The translations under genes were made by a program, and so were the position numbers. The notes below the pieces were generated by a model. The model was not told the origin of the DNA. It made no database searches and saw nothing but the letters and a program-made list of their open reading frames with translations. A stretch of DNA of 64,000 nt from Massilia arenae. Lineage in GTDB: Bacteria; Pseudomonadota; Gammaproteobacteria; Burkholderiales; Burkholderiaceae_D. Shown here piece after piece: positions 1-10,586 of the stretch (the stretch's first letter is position 1; each line of letters opens with the position of its first letter). Where the stretch lies: the NCBI RefSeq assembly GCF_008014745.1, contig NZ_VPFD01000015.1:124001-188000 (forward strand), read 5' to 3'.

Positions 1-2
1 GC

Positions 3-656
3 GCCACCAATAACGCCCTGTACCGGATCCTGATCTTCTACATCGGCGCGCTGGCCGTGCTCCTGATGCTGTATCCGTGGCAGAAGGTGGTCACCGGCGG
101 CAGTCCTTTCGTGCTGATCTTCCAGGCGCTCGACAGCGGCTGGGTCGCCAACGTCCTCAACCTGGTCGTGCTGACCGCCGCGCTGTCGGTGTATAACGGC
201 TGCGTCTACGCCAACAGCCGCATGCTGTTCGGCCTGGCCGAACAGGGCAATGCGCCGGCGGCGCTGAAGTACACCAACCGGCGCGGCGTGCCGCTGGTGG
301 CGCTGGGCGTGTCAGCCGTGGCCACCGGGTCGGCGATCGTGATCAATTATTTCCTGCCGCGCGAAGCGCTGGGCATGGTGATGACGCTGGCCACGACCGC
401 CCTGGTCCTGAACTGGGCCATGATTTCGTGGAGCCACCTGCGCTTCCGCCGCAGCAAGGAGGCGCTCGGCGCGACGACGACCTTCCGCAGCCCCTGGTTC
501 CCGCTGTCAAATTACGTATGCCTGGGATTCGTTGCCCTCCTGCTGGTCGTGATGCTGCTTACGCCTGGCCTGCGCATCTCGGTATTCCTGATTCCGGTAT
601 GGCTGGCGGTGCTCGGACTGGGCTACTGGCTGCGCGAGCGGCGCAAAACCCACTAA
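3..656 (+). CDS. amino acid permease, APC/AAT family (5' end outside window)
   Basis: C-terminal 217 residues of an amino acid-polyamine-organocation permease that would import an amino acid with protons across the inner membrane. The frame is open from base 3, so the gene begins upstream; the GTG at 57 is internal. About six hydrophobic segments are visible, matching TM7-TM12 of a 12-TM AAT-type carrier. The conserved stretch around NSRMLFGLAEQGNAP (after the second visible segment) is typical of the AroP/PheP/GabP branch. The protein ends in a basic tail. Its stop overlaps the stop of the convergent peptidase gene by two bases with no terminator between. Family is sure, substrate is not. 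Confidence 0.9.
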   Translation, partial: ATNNALYRILIFYIGALAVLLMLYPWQKVVTGGSPFVLIFQALDSGWVANVLNLVVLTAALSVYNGCVYANSRMLFGLAEQGNAPAALKYTNRRGVPLVALGVSAVATGSAIVINYFLPREALGMVMTLATTALVLNWAMISWSHLRFRRSKEALGATTTFRSPWFPLSNYVCLGFVALLLVVMLLTPGLRISVFLIPVWLAVLGLGYWLRERRKTH

Positions 657-1933
657 TTTTCCGGACCTGCCGCATCTCCTTCGAGAAGCGACGCCGGCGC
701 ACGACCCGAAGGCGGGTCCAGGATGAAGCGCGGCAGGGTCAGCGCCAGGCCGCTATGCGGCAGCACCACGTCGCGGATGCCTCCTGATTGCGTCCGCCTG
801 GCGGCGCCGCCCGCGCCGACCAGCGTGGCGAAGCCGAAATCCTGCATCACGTTGGCGAACAGGATGGCGGACGAATACGTGCCGGGTCCGATACGCACAT
901 AGGTTTTACCCGCGTAGCGCAGCGGGTTTTCCGACTGCGGTTGGCGCCAGGTCGCAATCTCGCCCAGCATCGCTTTGGCCGGCGCGCCCGCCGGAGCCCG
1001 CGCCAGGCCGCGGTAGGTCGAGCCGGTCCGGTAGGGCTGCGTGGCCAGATAGGGCATCAAGCCATCCAGCCACACCGCGTCGTTCCCGCCACCGTTCTTG
1101 CTGATGTCGATCACCAGGCTGGTCACTCCCTGCGCGCGGATACGGGCGAAGGCGTCGCGCGCAAATGCCAGGAATGGCGCGGGATCGGCCATATTGAAAG
1201 TGTCGACCGTCAGCACCGCGCTGCCATCCCGGCCAATGGCGAGATCGAAGGGTTGCCGTGCCTCGTGTTCCAGGATGCGCGGTAGCGTCTGTCGAGCGGG
1301 CATGGTCACTGTGCGCCGCACGCCCTCCTCTTCCAGTACCAGTTCGTAGGCCTCGGGCGCGCCAAACCTCTTCCAGTAGTACAACCACCAGCGCTGGCCC
1401 AGCAGGTTCGCCCGGAAGCGCGCCGTATCGCCGTGCACCATGGACGACAGGGTCGACACGAGTTCCGCTGCGGCCACGCCATTGACGGAGACGACGCGGG
1501 TCGGCGTTGCAGACACATAGAGCGCGCCATCCGGATCGATGTTTACCTCGATCGGGAACAGACCGCCGCCCTCCGCCAGCCACGCACGCGTCTCCTTGCG
1601 CCAGTCCGGATAGCCGATCAAGAAATGACCATCCGCGAGCAGCGGATTGATCGATGCAAGCCGTTGCCAGGCTTCGTCGCGCGTGAGCGTGGGCGGCGCA
1701 TCGTGCGAGATCCGGTCGAGCGCGTGGTGCACGGCCGGCGGATCGGTCGAGAAGCCGGGATCCGGATGCATGCGCGCGATCATGGCGCGGACGAAGGCGA
1801 TATCTTCACGAAACTGCGCCGCGCTGATGGGCTGCGCCACGCCATCCGCCGCCGTCGCCGACGCACAGGCAAGGAAGAACGTCGCCAGGATCGGGCGAAG
1901 TCGGGAAATCGGGGACAACAGTCGTCGATGCAT
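653..1933 (-). CDS. secreted S41-like peptidase family protein
   Basis: 426 residues. The start is taken at the ATG giving MHRRLLSPIS, because it is followed by a clear signal peptide ending near CASATAADG; the in-frame extension upstream lacks signal-like character. The C-terminal half has tail-specific protease features: LVIDISKNGGGNDAVW (the D-x-N-x-GG strand of S41 folds) and, downstream, GTYSSAILFANVM, where the serine sits at the usual nucleophile position. No PDZ domain is recognised, so this resembles the short tricorn/C-terminal-processing-like exported proteins of unknown substrate. Probably periplasmic or lipid-anchored. Monocistronic and convergent with the permease. Peptidase activity is inferred from motifs only. 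Confidence 0.75.
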   Translation of the reverse strand: MHRRLLSPISRLRPILATFFLACASATAADGVAQPISAAQFREDIAFVRAMIARMHPDPGFSTDPPAVHHALDRISHDAPPTLTRDEAWQRLASINPLLADGHFLIGYPDWRKETRAWLAEGGGLFPIEVNIDPDGALYVSATPTRVVSVNGVAAAELVSTLSSMVHGDTARFRANLLGQRWWLYYWKRFGAPEAYELVLEEEGVRRTVTMPARQTLPRILEHEARQPFDLAIGRDGSAVLTVDTFNMADPAPFLAFARDAFARIRAQGVTSLVIDISKNGGGNDAVWLDGLMPYLATQPYRTGSTYRGLARAPAGAPAKAMLGEIATWRQPQSENPLRYAGKTYVRIGPGTYSSAILFANVMQDFGFATLVGAGGAARRTQSGGIRDVVLPHSGLALTLPRFILDPPSGRAPASLLEGDAAGPEN

Positions 1934-2266
1934 GGGTGCTTTCGATAGTCTTGCCGGTTGGCTCATCTGGAACGAATGCATGCTAGCGCCACACTTGCTG
2001 GACGGCATGGCATTTGCGACGAAATGCACTATCACGCGACGTATGCGGCTAAACGCCGCCCAGCCACGTATGTCCTCGCGTCTGTTTAGCCAAGCCCATC
2101 GACTCGCCCGCTCGATGCTCTATCGTCATCCCTGCACCCGGCGCTGTGCGCCGCACCCATGACGCATAACCCGCCTCCATCGCACCAATCCAGGCGACCC
2201 CTACCTCAACGGCAAAAAATGACGGCTTGCTATGTTGCAAAGCAATATGAAAATAGTTTCGCGCAG

Positions 2267-3570
<1,304 letters not shown>

Positions 3571-3571
3571 G

Positions 3572-4618
3572 ATGGCACGAGACGATCAACCGAAGGACAT
3601 CGCAACGATGCCGATGACCATGATCCAGGCACTGCGCTCGGCCATGGACGTGATGATGGAACGCGACGGCAACGTCGTGGTGTATGGCCAGGACGTCGGC
3701 TATTTTGGCGGCGTGTTCCGCGTCACCGACGGGCTGCAAGCGAAGTACGGCAAGTCGCGCGTGTTCGACGCGCCGATCTCGGAAGGCGGCATCGTCGGCA
3801 CCGCGGTCGGCATGGCCGCCTATGGCCTGCGCCCCGTGGTCGAGATCCAGTTCGCCGACTATTTTTATCCGGCGACCGACCAGATCGTGTCCGAGGCGGC
3901 GCGCCTGCGCTACCGCTCGGCCGGCGAGTTCACCGCGTCGATGGTGATCCGCATGCCTTGCGGCGGCGGCATCTACGGCGGCCAGACCCACAGCCAGAGC
4001 CCGGAGGCTTTCTTCACCCACGTGTGCGGCCTGCGCACCGTGATGCCATCGAACCCGTACGACGCCAAGGGCCTCCTGATCGCCTCGATCGAAAACGACG
4101 ATCCGGTGATCTTCCTGGAACCGAAACGTCTTTACAATGGTCCTTTTGACGGCCACCACGACCGTCCGGTCGTGCCATGGTCCGGCCATCCGAAGGGCGA
4201 CGTCCCAACGGGTTACTACACCGTCGACCTGGATAAAGCGGCCATCGTCCGCCCCGGCAACGACGTCACCGTGCTGGCCTACGGCACCATGGTCTGGGTC
4301 GCCGAAGCGGCGGCGCGCGAGTCCGGCGTCGATGCCGAGGTGATCGACCTGCGCAGCATCTGGCCGCTCGACCTCGACACCATCGTCAATTCGGTCAAGA
4401 AGACCGGCCGCTGCGTGATCGTGCACGAAGCGACGCAGACCAGCGGCTTCGGCGCCGAACTGGCGGCGCTGGTGCAGGAACACTGCTTCTACCAGCTGGA
4501 AGCGCCGATCGGGCGCGTCGCCGGCTGGGACACCCCGTATCCGCATGCGCAGGAGTGGGCTTATTTCCCGGGGCCCGACCGTGTCGGCGCGGCCCTGAAA
4601 CGCGTGATGGAGGGTTGA
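3572..4618 (+). CDS. bkdA2: branched-chain 2-oxoacid dehydrogenase E1 beta subunit
   Basis: 348 residues. The start is the ATG one base after the bkdA1 stop, with GGGAG in the end of bkdA1 as ribosome site; an open frame running back into bkdA1 is ignored. Typical transketolase-like beta subunit: MTMIQALRSAMDVMMERD, then GQDVGYFGGVFRVT, SEGGIVGTAVGMAAYG and a C-terminal domain with EVIDLRSIWPLDLDT. The beta chain completes the ThDP site of the E1 alpha2beta2 enzyme and contacts the E2 core. Translational coupling with bkdA1 is likely from the 1-bp gap. Confidence 0.97.
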   Translation: MARDDQPKDIATMPMTMIQALRSAMDVMMERDGNVVVYGQDVGYFGGVFRVTDGLQAKYGKSRVFDAPISEGGIVGTAVGMAAYGLRPVVEIQFADYFYPATDQIVSEAARLRYRSAGEFTASMVIRMPCGGGIYGGQTHSQSPEAFFTHVCGLRTVMPSNPYDAKGLLIASIENDDPVIFLEPKRLYNGPFDGHHDRPVVPWSGHPKGDVPTGYYTVDLDKAAIVRPGNDVTVLAYGTMVWVAEAAARESGVDAEVIDLRSIWPLDLDTIVNSVKKTGRCVIVHEATQTSGFGAELAALVQEHCFYQLEAPIGRVAGWDTPYPHAQEWAYFPGPDRVGAALKRVMEG

Positions 4619-4621
4619 TTA

Positions 4622-5962
4622 ATGGGTATTCACGTTATCAAGATGCCTGACCTCGGCGAAGGCATCGCCGAAGTCGAAGTCGTGGCCTGGCACGTCCAAC
4701 CGGGCGACGTCGTCAAGGAAGACCAGGTGCTGGCCGACGTCATGACCGACAAGGCGACGGTCGAGATCCCGTCGCCGGTCGCGGGCACCATCACGAGCCT
4801 GGGCGGCGCGATCGGCCAGTCGCTGGCCGTGGGCGCGGAACTGATCCGCCTCGAAGTCGAGGGCGCCGGCAACCAGAAGGACAAGGGTGCAGCCAGCCAG
4901 GAACCGGTCAGGACGGCCGCCGCCACCGCGCCGGCCGAAGAAGTCGCCGAGCCGCAGCTTGCAGCAGTCGCGGCCAATGAAGCATCCGCAGTAGCTCCTG
5001 CTCCTGCCCCTGTCTCCCGGCCGGCGCCGGCCGCTCGTCCAGCGCCCGTGTCGAAGGGCGCGCCCCAGTTGCGCGCCGAAGGCGAAAAACCGCTGGCCCC
5101 GCCGGCCGTGCGCCAGCGCGCCTGGGACCTGGGCGTCGAGCTGCAGTTCGTTGCCGGCAGCGGCCCGGCAGGCCGCATCACCCACGCCGACCTGGACGCC
5201 CATGTGGCCGGCCACCGCGGCGGCGCGGCCAATGGCGGCCCCGACGAACGCTATGCCGAACAGCATGGCGAACATGCGACGCAGGTAATCGGCCTGCGCC
5301 GCAAGATCGCCGAGAAGATGCAGGAGGCCAAGCGCAACATCCCGCACTTCACCTATGTCGAAGAAGTCGACGTCACCGAGCTCGAGGCGCTGCGCATCCA
5401 ACTGAACGCACGCTACGGCGCCGAGCGCGGCAAGCTCACCCTGCTGCCGCTGCTGATGCGCGCCGTGGTGCTGGCCCTGCGCAGCTATCCGATGATGAGC
5501 GCGCGCTACGACGACGACAAGAACCTGCTCACCACCTATGACGCGGCCCACATCGGCATCGCGGCCCAGACCGACAACGGCCTGATGGTGCCGGTGGTGC
5601 GCCACGCCGAATCGCGCGACCCGTGGTCGAGCGCGGCCGAGATTTCGCGCCTGGCCGACGCGGCGCGCACCGGCAAGGCCACGCGCGACGAACTGACCGG
5701 CTCCACCATCACGATCACCAGCCTCGGCGCGCTGGGCGGCATCGTCACCACGCCGGTGATCAACCGCCCGGAAGTCGCCATCGTCGGCGTCAACCGCATC
5801 GTCGACCGTCCGGTGATCCGGGATGGCGCCATGGTGGCGCGCAAGATGATGAACCTGTCGTCCTCGTTCGACCATCGCGTGATCGACGGCATGGTGGCGG
5901 CCCAGTTCGTGCAGGCGATCCGGGGCTACCTCGAGTTCCCAGCAACCCTGTTCGTGGAGTGA
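4622..5962 (+). CDS. bkdB: branched-chain 2-oxoacid dehydrogenase E2, dihydrolipoyl acyltransferase
   Basis: 446 residues. An N-terminal lipoyl domain has the lipoylated lysine in [11 protein letters not shown] (K44). An Ala/Pro-rich linker spans roughly residues 85-150. A peripheral-subunit-binding domain follows ([17 protein letters not shown], about 158-195), then the acyltransferase domain with the catalytic HRVIDG (H418, D422). It transfers the branched acyl group from E1 through lipoate to CoA and forms the core of the complex. The ATG lies 3 bp after the bkdA2 stop behind GGAGGG. One lipoyl domain, as in Pseudomonas BkdB. No defects seen. Confidence 0.97.
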   Translation: MGIHVIKMPDLGEGIAEVEVVAWHVQPGDVVKEDQVLADVMTDKATVEIPSPVAGTITSLGGAIGQSLAVGAELIRLEVEGAGNQKDKGAASQEPVRTAAATAPAEEVAEPQLAAVAANEASAVAPAPAPVSRPAPAARPAPVSKGAPQLRAEGEKPLAPPAVRQRAWDLGVELQFVAGSGPAGRITHADLDAHVAGHRGGAANGGPDERYAEQHGEHATQVIGLRRKIAEKMQEAKRNIPHFTYVEEVDVTELEALRIQLNARYGAERGKLTLLPLLMRAVVLALRSYPMMSARYDDDKNLLTTYDAAHIGIAAQTDNGLMVPVVRHAESRDPWSSAAEISRLADAARTGKATRDELTGSTITITSLGALGGIVTTPVINRPEVAIVGVNRIVDRPVIRDGAMVARKMMNLSSSFDHRVIDGMVAAQFVQAIRGYLEFPATLFVE

Positions 5963-5966
5963 GCCG

Positions 5967-7361
5967 ATGGAGACGATCAACACGACCTTACTGATCATCG
6001 GCGGCGGCCCGGGCGGCTACGTGGCCGGCATCCGCGCCGGCCAGCTGGGCATCCCGGCCATCGTGGTCGAGGGCGCGAACCCCGGCGGCACCTGCCTGAA
6101 CATCGGCTGCATCCCGTCGAAGGCGCTAATCCACGCGGCCGACGAGTACCACAAGACCGCCACCTATGCGGCCCAGGAATCGCCGCTCGGCATCAGCGTC
6201 GAGTCGCCGAAGATCGACCTGGCGCGCACCGTGGCCTGGAAGGACGGCATCGTCAAGCGCCTGACCGGAGGCGTCGGCGCCCTGCTCAAGAAACAGGGCG
6301 TGCGCGTGGTACACGGCTGGGCCAGGGTCCTGGACGGCAAGACCGTCGAAGTCGAGGCCGACGGCCAGGAAACGGTGCGCATCCGTTGCGAGCACCTGCT
6401 GCTGGCCAGCGGTTCGCAGGCCGTCGAGCTGCCCTTCATGCCCTTCGGCGGACCGGTGATCTCGTCGACCGAGGCGCTGTCGCAGGACAGCGTGCCGCGC
6501 CGCCTGGTGGTGGTTGGCGCCGGCTACATTGGCCTGGAGCTGGGCACGGCCTACCGCAAGCTGGGCAGCCAGGTCACCGTGGTCGAAGCGGCCGAGCGCA
6601 TCCTGCCGGCCTATGACGCCGAGCTGGTCAAGCCGGTGGCCAAGTCGCTCGAGCGCCTCGGCATCGAGCTGCGCCTGGCGACGTCGGTACTGGGCATCGA
6701 AGGCGAGCGGGTAAAAGTGCGCGACGCATCCGGCGTCGAGGCCTACCTGGAAGCCGACAAGGTGCTGGTGGCCGTCGGCCGCAAGCCGGCAACCACCGGC
6801 TGGGGCCTGGAAAACCTGATGCTCGACATGGCGGGCCGCGCGATCAAGGTCGACGAGCAATGCCGCACCTCGATGCGCAATGTGTGGGCGATCGGCGACC
6901 TCACGGGCGAGCCGATGCTGGCCCACCGCGCGATGGCCCAGGGCGAGATGGTGGCCGAGATCATCGCCGGCAAGCGCCGCTGGTTCCAGCCGGCGGCGAT
7001 TCCGGCGGTGTGCTACACCGATCCCGAGATCGTGGTGGCCGGCATGTCGCCATCCGAGGCGGCTGCCGCCGGCATCGACGCCATGAGCGCCAGCTTCCCG
7101 TTCAGCGCCAACGGCCGCGCGATGACGATCGAGAGTACGGATGGCTTCGTGCGCGTGGTCGCGCGCAAGGACAACCACCTGATCCTCGGGTGGCAGGCGG
7201 TCGGTGTGGGCGTGTCGGAACTGGCGGCAGGCTTTACCCAGTCGATCGAGCTGGGCGCCCAGCTGGAAGACGTCGCCCGCACCATCCACGCCCACCCGAC
7301 CCTGGGCGAGGCGGTGCAGGAAGCCGCGCTGCGCGCGCTCGGCCACGCCCTGCACATCTAA
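5967..7361 (+). CDS. lpdV: dihydrolipoyl dehydrogenase (E3) of the branched-chain complex
   Basis: 464 residues. FAD-binding [19 protein letters not shown] lies at the N-terminus and the redox-active disulfide is in [13 protein letters not shown] (C43, C48). The second nucleotide-binding motif is [13 protein letters not shown]. The dimer-interface active site is AHPTLGE near the C-terminus (H443, E448). It reoxidises the lipoyl groups of BkdB with NAD+. It starts 4 bp after bkdB and closes the operon, followed by a strong hairpin terminator. Position in the bkd operon supports naming it LpdV rather than the pyruvate-complex E3. Confidence 0.95.
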   Translation: METINTTLLIIGGGPGGYVAGIRAGQLGIPAIVVEGANPGGTCLNIGCIPSKALIHAADEYHKTATYAAQESPLGISVESPKIDLARTVAWKDGIVKRLTGGVGALLKKQGVRVVHGWARVLDGKTVEVEADGQETVRIRCEHLLLASGSQAVELPFMPFGGPVISSTEALSQDSVPRRLVVVGAGYIGLELGTAYRKLGSQVTVVEAAERILPAYDAELVKPVAKSLERLGIELRLATSVLGIEGERVKVRDASGVEAYLEADKVLVAVGRKPATTGWGLENLMLDMAGRAIKVDEQCRTSMRNVWAIGDLTGEPMLAHRAMAQGEMVAEIIAGKRRWFQPAAIPAVCYTDPEIVVAGMSPSEAAAAGIDAMSASFPFSANGRAMTIESTDGFVRVVARKDNHLILGWQAVGVGVSELAAGFTQSIELGAQLEDVARTIHAHPTLGEAVQEAALRALGHALHI

Positions 7362-7366
7362 GCAGA

Positions 7367-7392
7367 AACGCCGCCCTGTCCGGGGCGGCGTT
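7367..7392. terminator. bidirectional intrinsic terminator after lpdV
   Basis: A perfect 10-bp stem AACGCCGCCC / GGGCGGCGTT with a 6-base loop sits in the 36-bp gap between convergent lpdV and the TetR gene. Short T-rich flanks are present, so it can serve both strands. Confidence 0.8.
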
Positions 7393-7397
7393 CCAGT

Positions 7398-8042
7398 TCA
7401 AACCGGTCGGGTGCGGGTGCGCGGCCGCGAGGCCAGCGCCGTGCCCAGGCGCAGCGCAGTCTCGACCGCGCGCCCGATCGGCGGCTGGTAGCCATCCTCG
7501 ATCCAGCGCAGGGCAATGTGGATCACGCCCCCGATCACCCCCGCCTGCAGCAATTCGTCGTCCGTCGCCTCGGCCCCCACCACGCGCGCGACTTCGCGGC
7601 CGATGGCGCGCAGCGAAGCGTCGAACGCCTGGTCCACCGCGCGGCCCACGCCCCGGATCTCGACCAGGAACACGCGCGCCGACTGCGGTTCGCGCTGCAG
7701 GGCCGCGAAGTACGCGTGCAGCATCGCACGCGAGCGCGCCACCCGGCCGCGCCCAGCCGCCTCGCCGGCGCGCAGGATTTCACCCAGCACGCCGTAGGTG
7801 ACGGCATTGTAGGAATCGATCAGCAGCGCTTCGCTATTGGCGAAAGACTCGTAGAAATAACGTTCGGTCAGGCCGGCCGCCTCGCAGACCGCCTTCACCG
7901 TCGCCTGATGGTAGCCGCGCTCGCCGTAGACGGCGATGGCGCCCGCGATCAGGCGGCTGCGGCGCTCAGCGCGGCGCTGCTCCTGCGACTGGCCGCGGTA
8001 AGAGCGCGCGAGCGTGGACGTAGTGGAAAGCTCTTGGTTCAT
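7398..8042 (-). CDS. TetR family transcriptional regulator
   Basis: About 214 residues. The N-terminal HTH is readable: AGAIAVYGERGYHQATVKAV followed by CEAAGLTERYFYESFANSEA, the standard TetR recognition helix region. The remainder is a ligand-binding helical domain of unknown specificity (conserved YFAALQREPQSARVFLVEI, typical of many TetR proteins). The start is uncertain: ATG at 8042 is preceded by G-rich sequence right against the codon, and an alternative ATG at 8051 lies inside the left arm of an inverted repeat. The repeat just upstream suggests autoregulation. Proximity to bkd does not prove that it controls that operon, since the two are convergent and separated by a terminator. Confidence 0.88.
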   Translation of the reverse strand: MNQELSTTSTLARSYRGQSQEQRRAERRSRLIAGAIAVYGERGYHQATVKAVCEAAGLTERYFYESFANSEALLIDSYNAVTYGVLGEILRAGEAAGRGRVARSRAMLHAYFAALQREPQSARVFLVEIRGVGRAVDQAFDASLRAIGREVARVVGAEATDDELLQAGVIGGVIHIALRWIEDGYQPPIGRAVETALRLGTALASRPRTRTRPV

Positions 8043-8046
8043 CCCC

Positions 8047-8085
8047 CACATTTTGACACAACTTGCCGTTGGTTATCAAAATGTG
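8047..8085. promoter_or_regulatory. 39-bp inverted repeat upstream of tetR-type gene (operator candidate)
   Basis: Perfect 10-bp arms CACATTTTGA (8047-8056) and TCAAAATGTG (8076-8085) are separated by 19 bp. It lies directly upstream of the TetR start and overlaps the alternative start codon. Outward spacing of about three helical turns fits a dimeric or paired-dimer operator for autorepression. Confidence 0.6.
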
Positions 8086-8135
8086 ATGAATGTCGGTTTG
8101 CGCGCTAGGCTATTCGGCCTGGCACGCCCTTCGGA

Positions 8136-8498
8136 CTACGGCTTGCGCCGCGCGGTCCCCTGGTCGTACTCGTCGTCTTTTGCATCGGCCGCGTCTGCCT
8201 CATTCTGACGATTTCCGGTAGGCCCCGACTGGCGATTGCCGCCACCCTGGAAACCCCGGTCGGACTGCTCGTCGTTCGAGCCGCCGGCCAGCAGGTCGTC
8301 GGTACGGCCGGCGGCACTTCCCTGCCCGCTTTGCTGCATTGCGCCATCGCCCTGCCGCTGGGCCGGGTCCTTGCCCTCGGCACTGGCGCCGACCTCGCCT
8401 GTGGATCCTGCGCCCATGGTTCCCGCGCTGGTGGTGCCGTTGGTGACCTGGTCCCAGCTGCGTCCTTTCACATCCTTGCCTTCGTTGTGCGTCGACAT
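8136..8498 (-). CDS. small hydrophilic low-complexity protein, unknown function
   Basis: 120 residues, start at the ATG behind GAGGAGAATCGCT. The in-frame extension upstream has no ribosome site. Composition is dominated by Gly, Asp, Gln, Ser and Asn with no hydrophobic segment (for example GQGSAAGRTDDLLAGGSNDE), so it is probably intrinsically disordered. No signal peptide, cysteine or recognised domain. The profile recalls stress-related hydrophilin-like or general-stress small proteins, but that is only composition. Monocistronic, between the TetR gene and a chemoreceptor gene. Confidence 0.7.
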   Translation of the reverse strand: MSTHNEGKDVKGRSWDQVTNGTTSAGTMGAGSTGEVGASAEGKDPAQRQGDGAMQQSGQGSAAGRTDDLLAGGSNDEQSDRGFQGGGNRQSGPTGNRQNEADAADAKDDEYDQGTARRKP

Positions 8499-8779
8499 AG
8501 CGATTCTCCTCAAGTTCAATAACGTGGAACCCATCTTAGCCGTCCGGCGCACAACGGCAATAGGCGGAGGGCCTTGCGCCCTGTAGGACCCGGCGCGCCC
8601 GGCGGTGGTGATGACGATCAGGCACGAATTTTTGCTGCAAAGCAACATGATTTCGATTATTGCGATACACTATCGGATTGCGCATCTCGATTGATGCCTG
8701 TTATGCAACGGCCCCGCCTCTGTCTCGCCCTTCGCGAGCGTCCTGGCGGCCGCGCCGTCCAACCAAGAAAGAATATCCA

Positions 8780-10378
8780 GTGAAGAACCTGAAAATAGGC
8801 GCCCGCCTGGGGCTCGCCTTTGCCGTCGTCCTCGCCCTGCTGTTGACCATGGCTGCCACCTCCCTCCTGCGCATGCAGACGGCCGGCGATCTGACTTACC
8901 GTCTCGTCAATACCAGCACCAAGAACCAGTTCACGACCTCGGAATGGCGCAAGGCGATCGAAGTAAACGACGCCATGATCGGCACCATCTATCATGCGGG
9001 CGACGCCGGCGTGGTCGCGCAGCTCGAACCGCGCCTGCGCGCCAACGTGCGCCAGGCCGACGCCCTGCAGGCCGACGTCGACGCCAACCTCCTCAACCCG
9101 AAGGTGCGCGTGTTCCTGGACCGCGCGAAGGAACTGCGCGGCGCCTATGACGGCGCGCGCGACGCCGTGCTCGAAGCAAAGCTGGCAGGCGATCCGGCCC
9201 GCCTCGATCAGGCTTATAACGTCCAGTTCCTGCCACGCGCCCACGCCTTCGAGGCCGCGCTGACGGAATTCGCCAAGCGCCAGGGCACTGCCACCGCCGG
9301 CGTCGGCACCACCATCCTGGATTCCTATGCCGAGACCCGCATCATCCTGCTGGTGCTCGCCGTGGCTGCCGTCGCCCTTGGCGCCGGCTTCGCCTGGTTC
9401 ATCACCCGCTCGATCACGGCGCCGCTGCGCCAGGCGGTCGAGGTGGCCGAGCGCGTGGCCGACGGCGACCTGGGCAGCCGGGTCGAAGCCCACGGCCGCG
9501 ACGAGGTGGCGCAGCTGATGGAGGCGCTGGGCCGCATGAACGGCAACCTGGCCACCATCGTCGGCCAGGTGCGCGACGGCAGCGCGGCGATCGCGCAGGC
9601 GTCCGGCGAAATCGCCAGCGGCAACCAGGACCTGTCGAGCCGCACCGAGCAGCAGGCCGGCTCGCTCGAGGAAACCGCGGCCTCGATGGAAGAACTCACG
9701 TCTACCGTGCGCCAGAACACGGAGCACGCGCGCCGCGCCAACGGCCTGGCGGCCAGCGCAGCCGGCGTGGCCGGCGAAGGCGGCAGGATGGTCGATGAGG
9801 TGGTCGGCACCATGGGCCGCATCGACGCCTCGTCGCAGCGCATCGTCGACATCATCGGCGTCATCGACGGCATCGCCTTCCAGACCAATATCCTGGCCCT
9901 GAACGCGGCGGTCGAGGCGGCACGCGCCGGTGAGCAGGGCCGAGGCTTCGCGGTCGTCGCCGGCGAGGTGCGCACCCTGGCCCACCGCTCGGCCGCAGCG
10001 GCCAAGGAAATCAAGGGCCTGATCGACGACTCGGTGAACCAGGTCCAGCAAGGCACGCAGCAGGTGGCGCGCGCCGGCGCCACCATGGTGCAGATTGTGG
10101 ACGGCATCCGCCAGGTGACCGTGATCATGGGCGAGATCGCCGCCGCCAGCGAAGAACAAAGCGCCGGCATCGAGCAGGTCAATACCGCCATCGCCGAGAT
10201 GGACCGCGTGACCCAGCAGAACGCGGCCCTGGTCGAACAGGCGGCCGCCGCCGCCGACGCGATGCGCGAGCAGGCCGGGCAGCTGTCGGCCGTGGTCGGC
10301 ACCTTCCGCCTCGGGAGTGGCGAAGCCGCCAGGGCTAAGCCGCAGCAACGGCCGGTACGCGCCGCCCTGCCGGCCTGA
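8780..10378 (+). CDS. methyl-accepting chemotaxis protein
   Basis: 532 residues from a GTG start; the paralogue at 10587 begins at the equivalent GTG, which decides the start. TM1 is about residues 8-30, a periplasmic four-helix-type sensor about 32-188, TM2 about 190-210, then HAMP ([20 protein letters not shown]) and the cytoplasmic signalling coiled coil. The hairpin tip contains [20 protein letters not shown] and [12 protein letters not shown], the CheA/CheW contact region. Methylation-region glutamates appear in [15 protein letters not shown]. The C-terminus lacks an NWETF-like CheR tether. Ligand unknown. Its signalling half is nearly identical in DNA to the next gene. Confidence 0.95.
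   Translation: MKNLKIGARLGLAFAVVLALLLTMAATSLLRMQTAGDLTYRLVNTSTKNQFTTSEWRKAIEVNDAMIGTIYHAGDAGVVAQLEPRLRANVRQADALQADVDANLLNPKVRVFLDRAKELRGAYDGARDAVLEAKLAGDPARLDQAYNVQFLPRAHAFEAALTEFAKRQGTATAGVGTTILDSYAETRIILLVLAVAAVALGAGFAWFITRSITAPLRQAVEVAERVADGDLGSRVEAHGRDEVAQLMEALGRMNGNLATIVGQVRDGSAAIAQASGEIASGNQDLSSRTEQQAGSLEETAASMEELTSTVRQNTEHARRANGLAASAAGVAGEGGRMVDEVVGTMGRIDASSQRIVDIIGVIDGIAFQTNILALNAAVEAARAGEQGRGFAVVAGEVRTLAHRSAAAAKEIKGLIDDSVNQVQQGTQQVARAGATMVQIVDGIRQVTVIMGEIAAASEEQSAGIEQVNTAIAEMDRVTQQNAALVEQAAAAADAMREQAGQLSAVVGTFRLGSGEAARAKPQQRPVRAALPA
9536..10313 (+). repeat. direct repeat copy 1: chemoreceptor signalling domain
   Basis: This ~778-bp segment aligns without gaps to 11352-12129 (constant offset 1816 bp) with few substitutions. 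The flanking HAMP and sensor parts differ much more. It reads as gene duplication followed by strong conservation or gene conversion of the signalling domain. Confidence 0.85.
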
Positions 10379-10416
10379 CGGATCGGTCCCCGGCAACGGC
10401 CTTCCGCAACTGGCAA

Positions 10417-10448
10417 TTGCAACATGCGTAGTACTACGCATGTTGCAA
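10417..10448. promoter_or_regulatory. perfect 32-bp palindrome between the two chemoreceptor genes
   Basis: Left half TTGCAACATGCGTAGT, right half its exact reverse complement, with no spacer. It lies 38 bp after the first chemoreceptor stop and 16 bp before the -35 of the second. No T-run follows, so a simple intrinsic terminator is less likely; a protein-binding site, cruciform or processing hairpin are the alternatives. Confidence 0.75.
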
Positions 10449-10464
10449 ATTTGCCGCAAGGCAA

Positions 10465-10492
10465 TTGTCTTGCCGGTTTTGCGGGTTATACT
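10465..10492 (+). promoter_or_regulatory. sigma-70-like promoter of second chemoreceptor
   Basis: TTGTCT (10465-10470), 16-bp spacer, TATACT (10487-10492), about 95 bp before the GTG start of the second chemoreceptor gene. It indicates that this gene is transcribed separately from the first. Confidence 0.6.
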
Positions 10493-10586
10493 AGGGGTCT
10501 TCGACATGGCGCCGCGCGCGGCGCCTGCCGGTCCGGCCGCGCCCGCGGCCAGCCTGCAGTCACCAAGCAGACTGGAAACTACCCTC

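Noticed and set aside
8631-8672. A flagellar sigma-28 promoter for the first chemoreceptor
   Set aside because: Only a loose GCGATAC match and wrong spacing from a CAAA; not enough to call.
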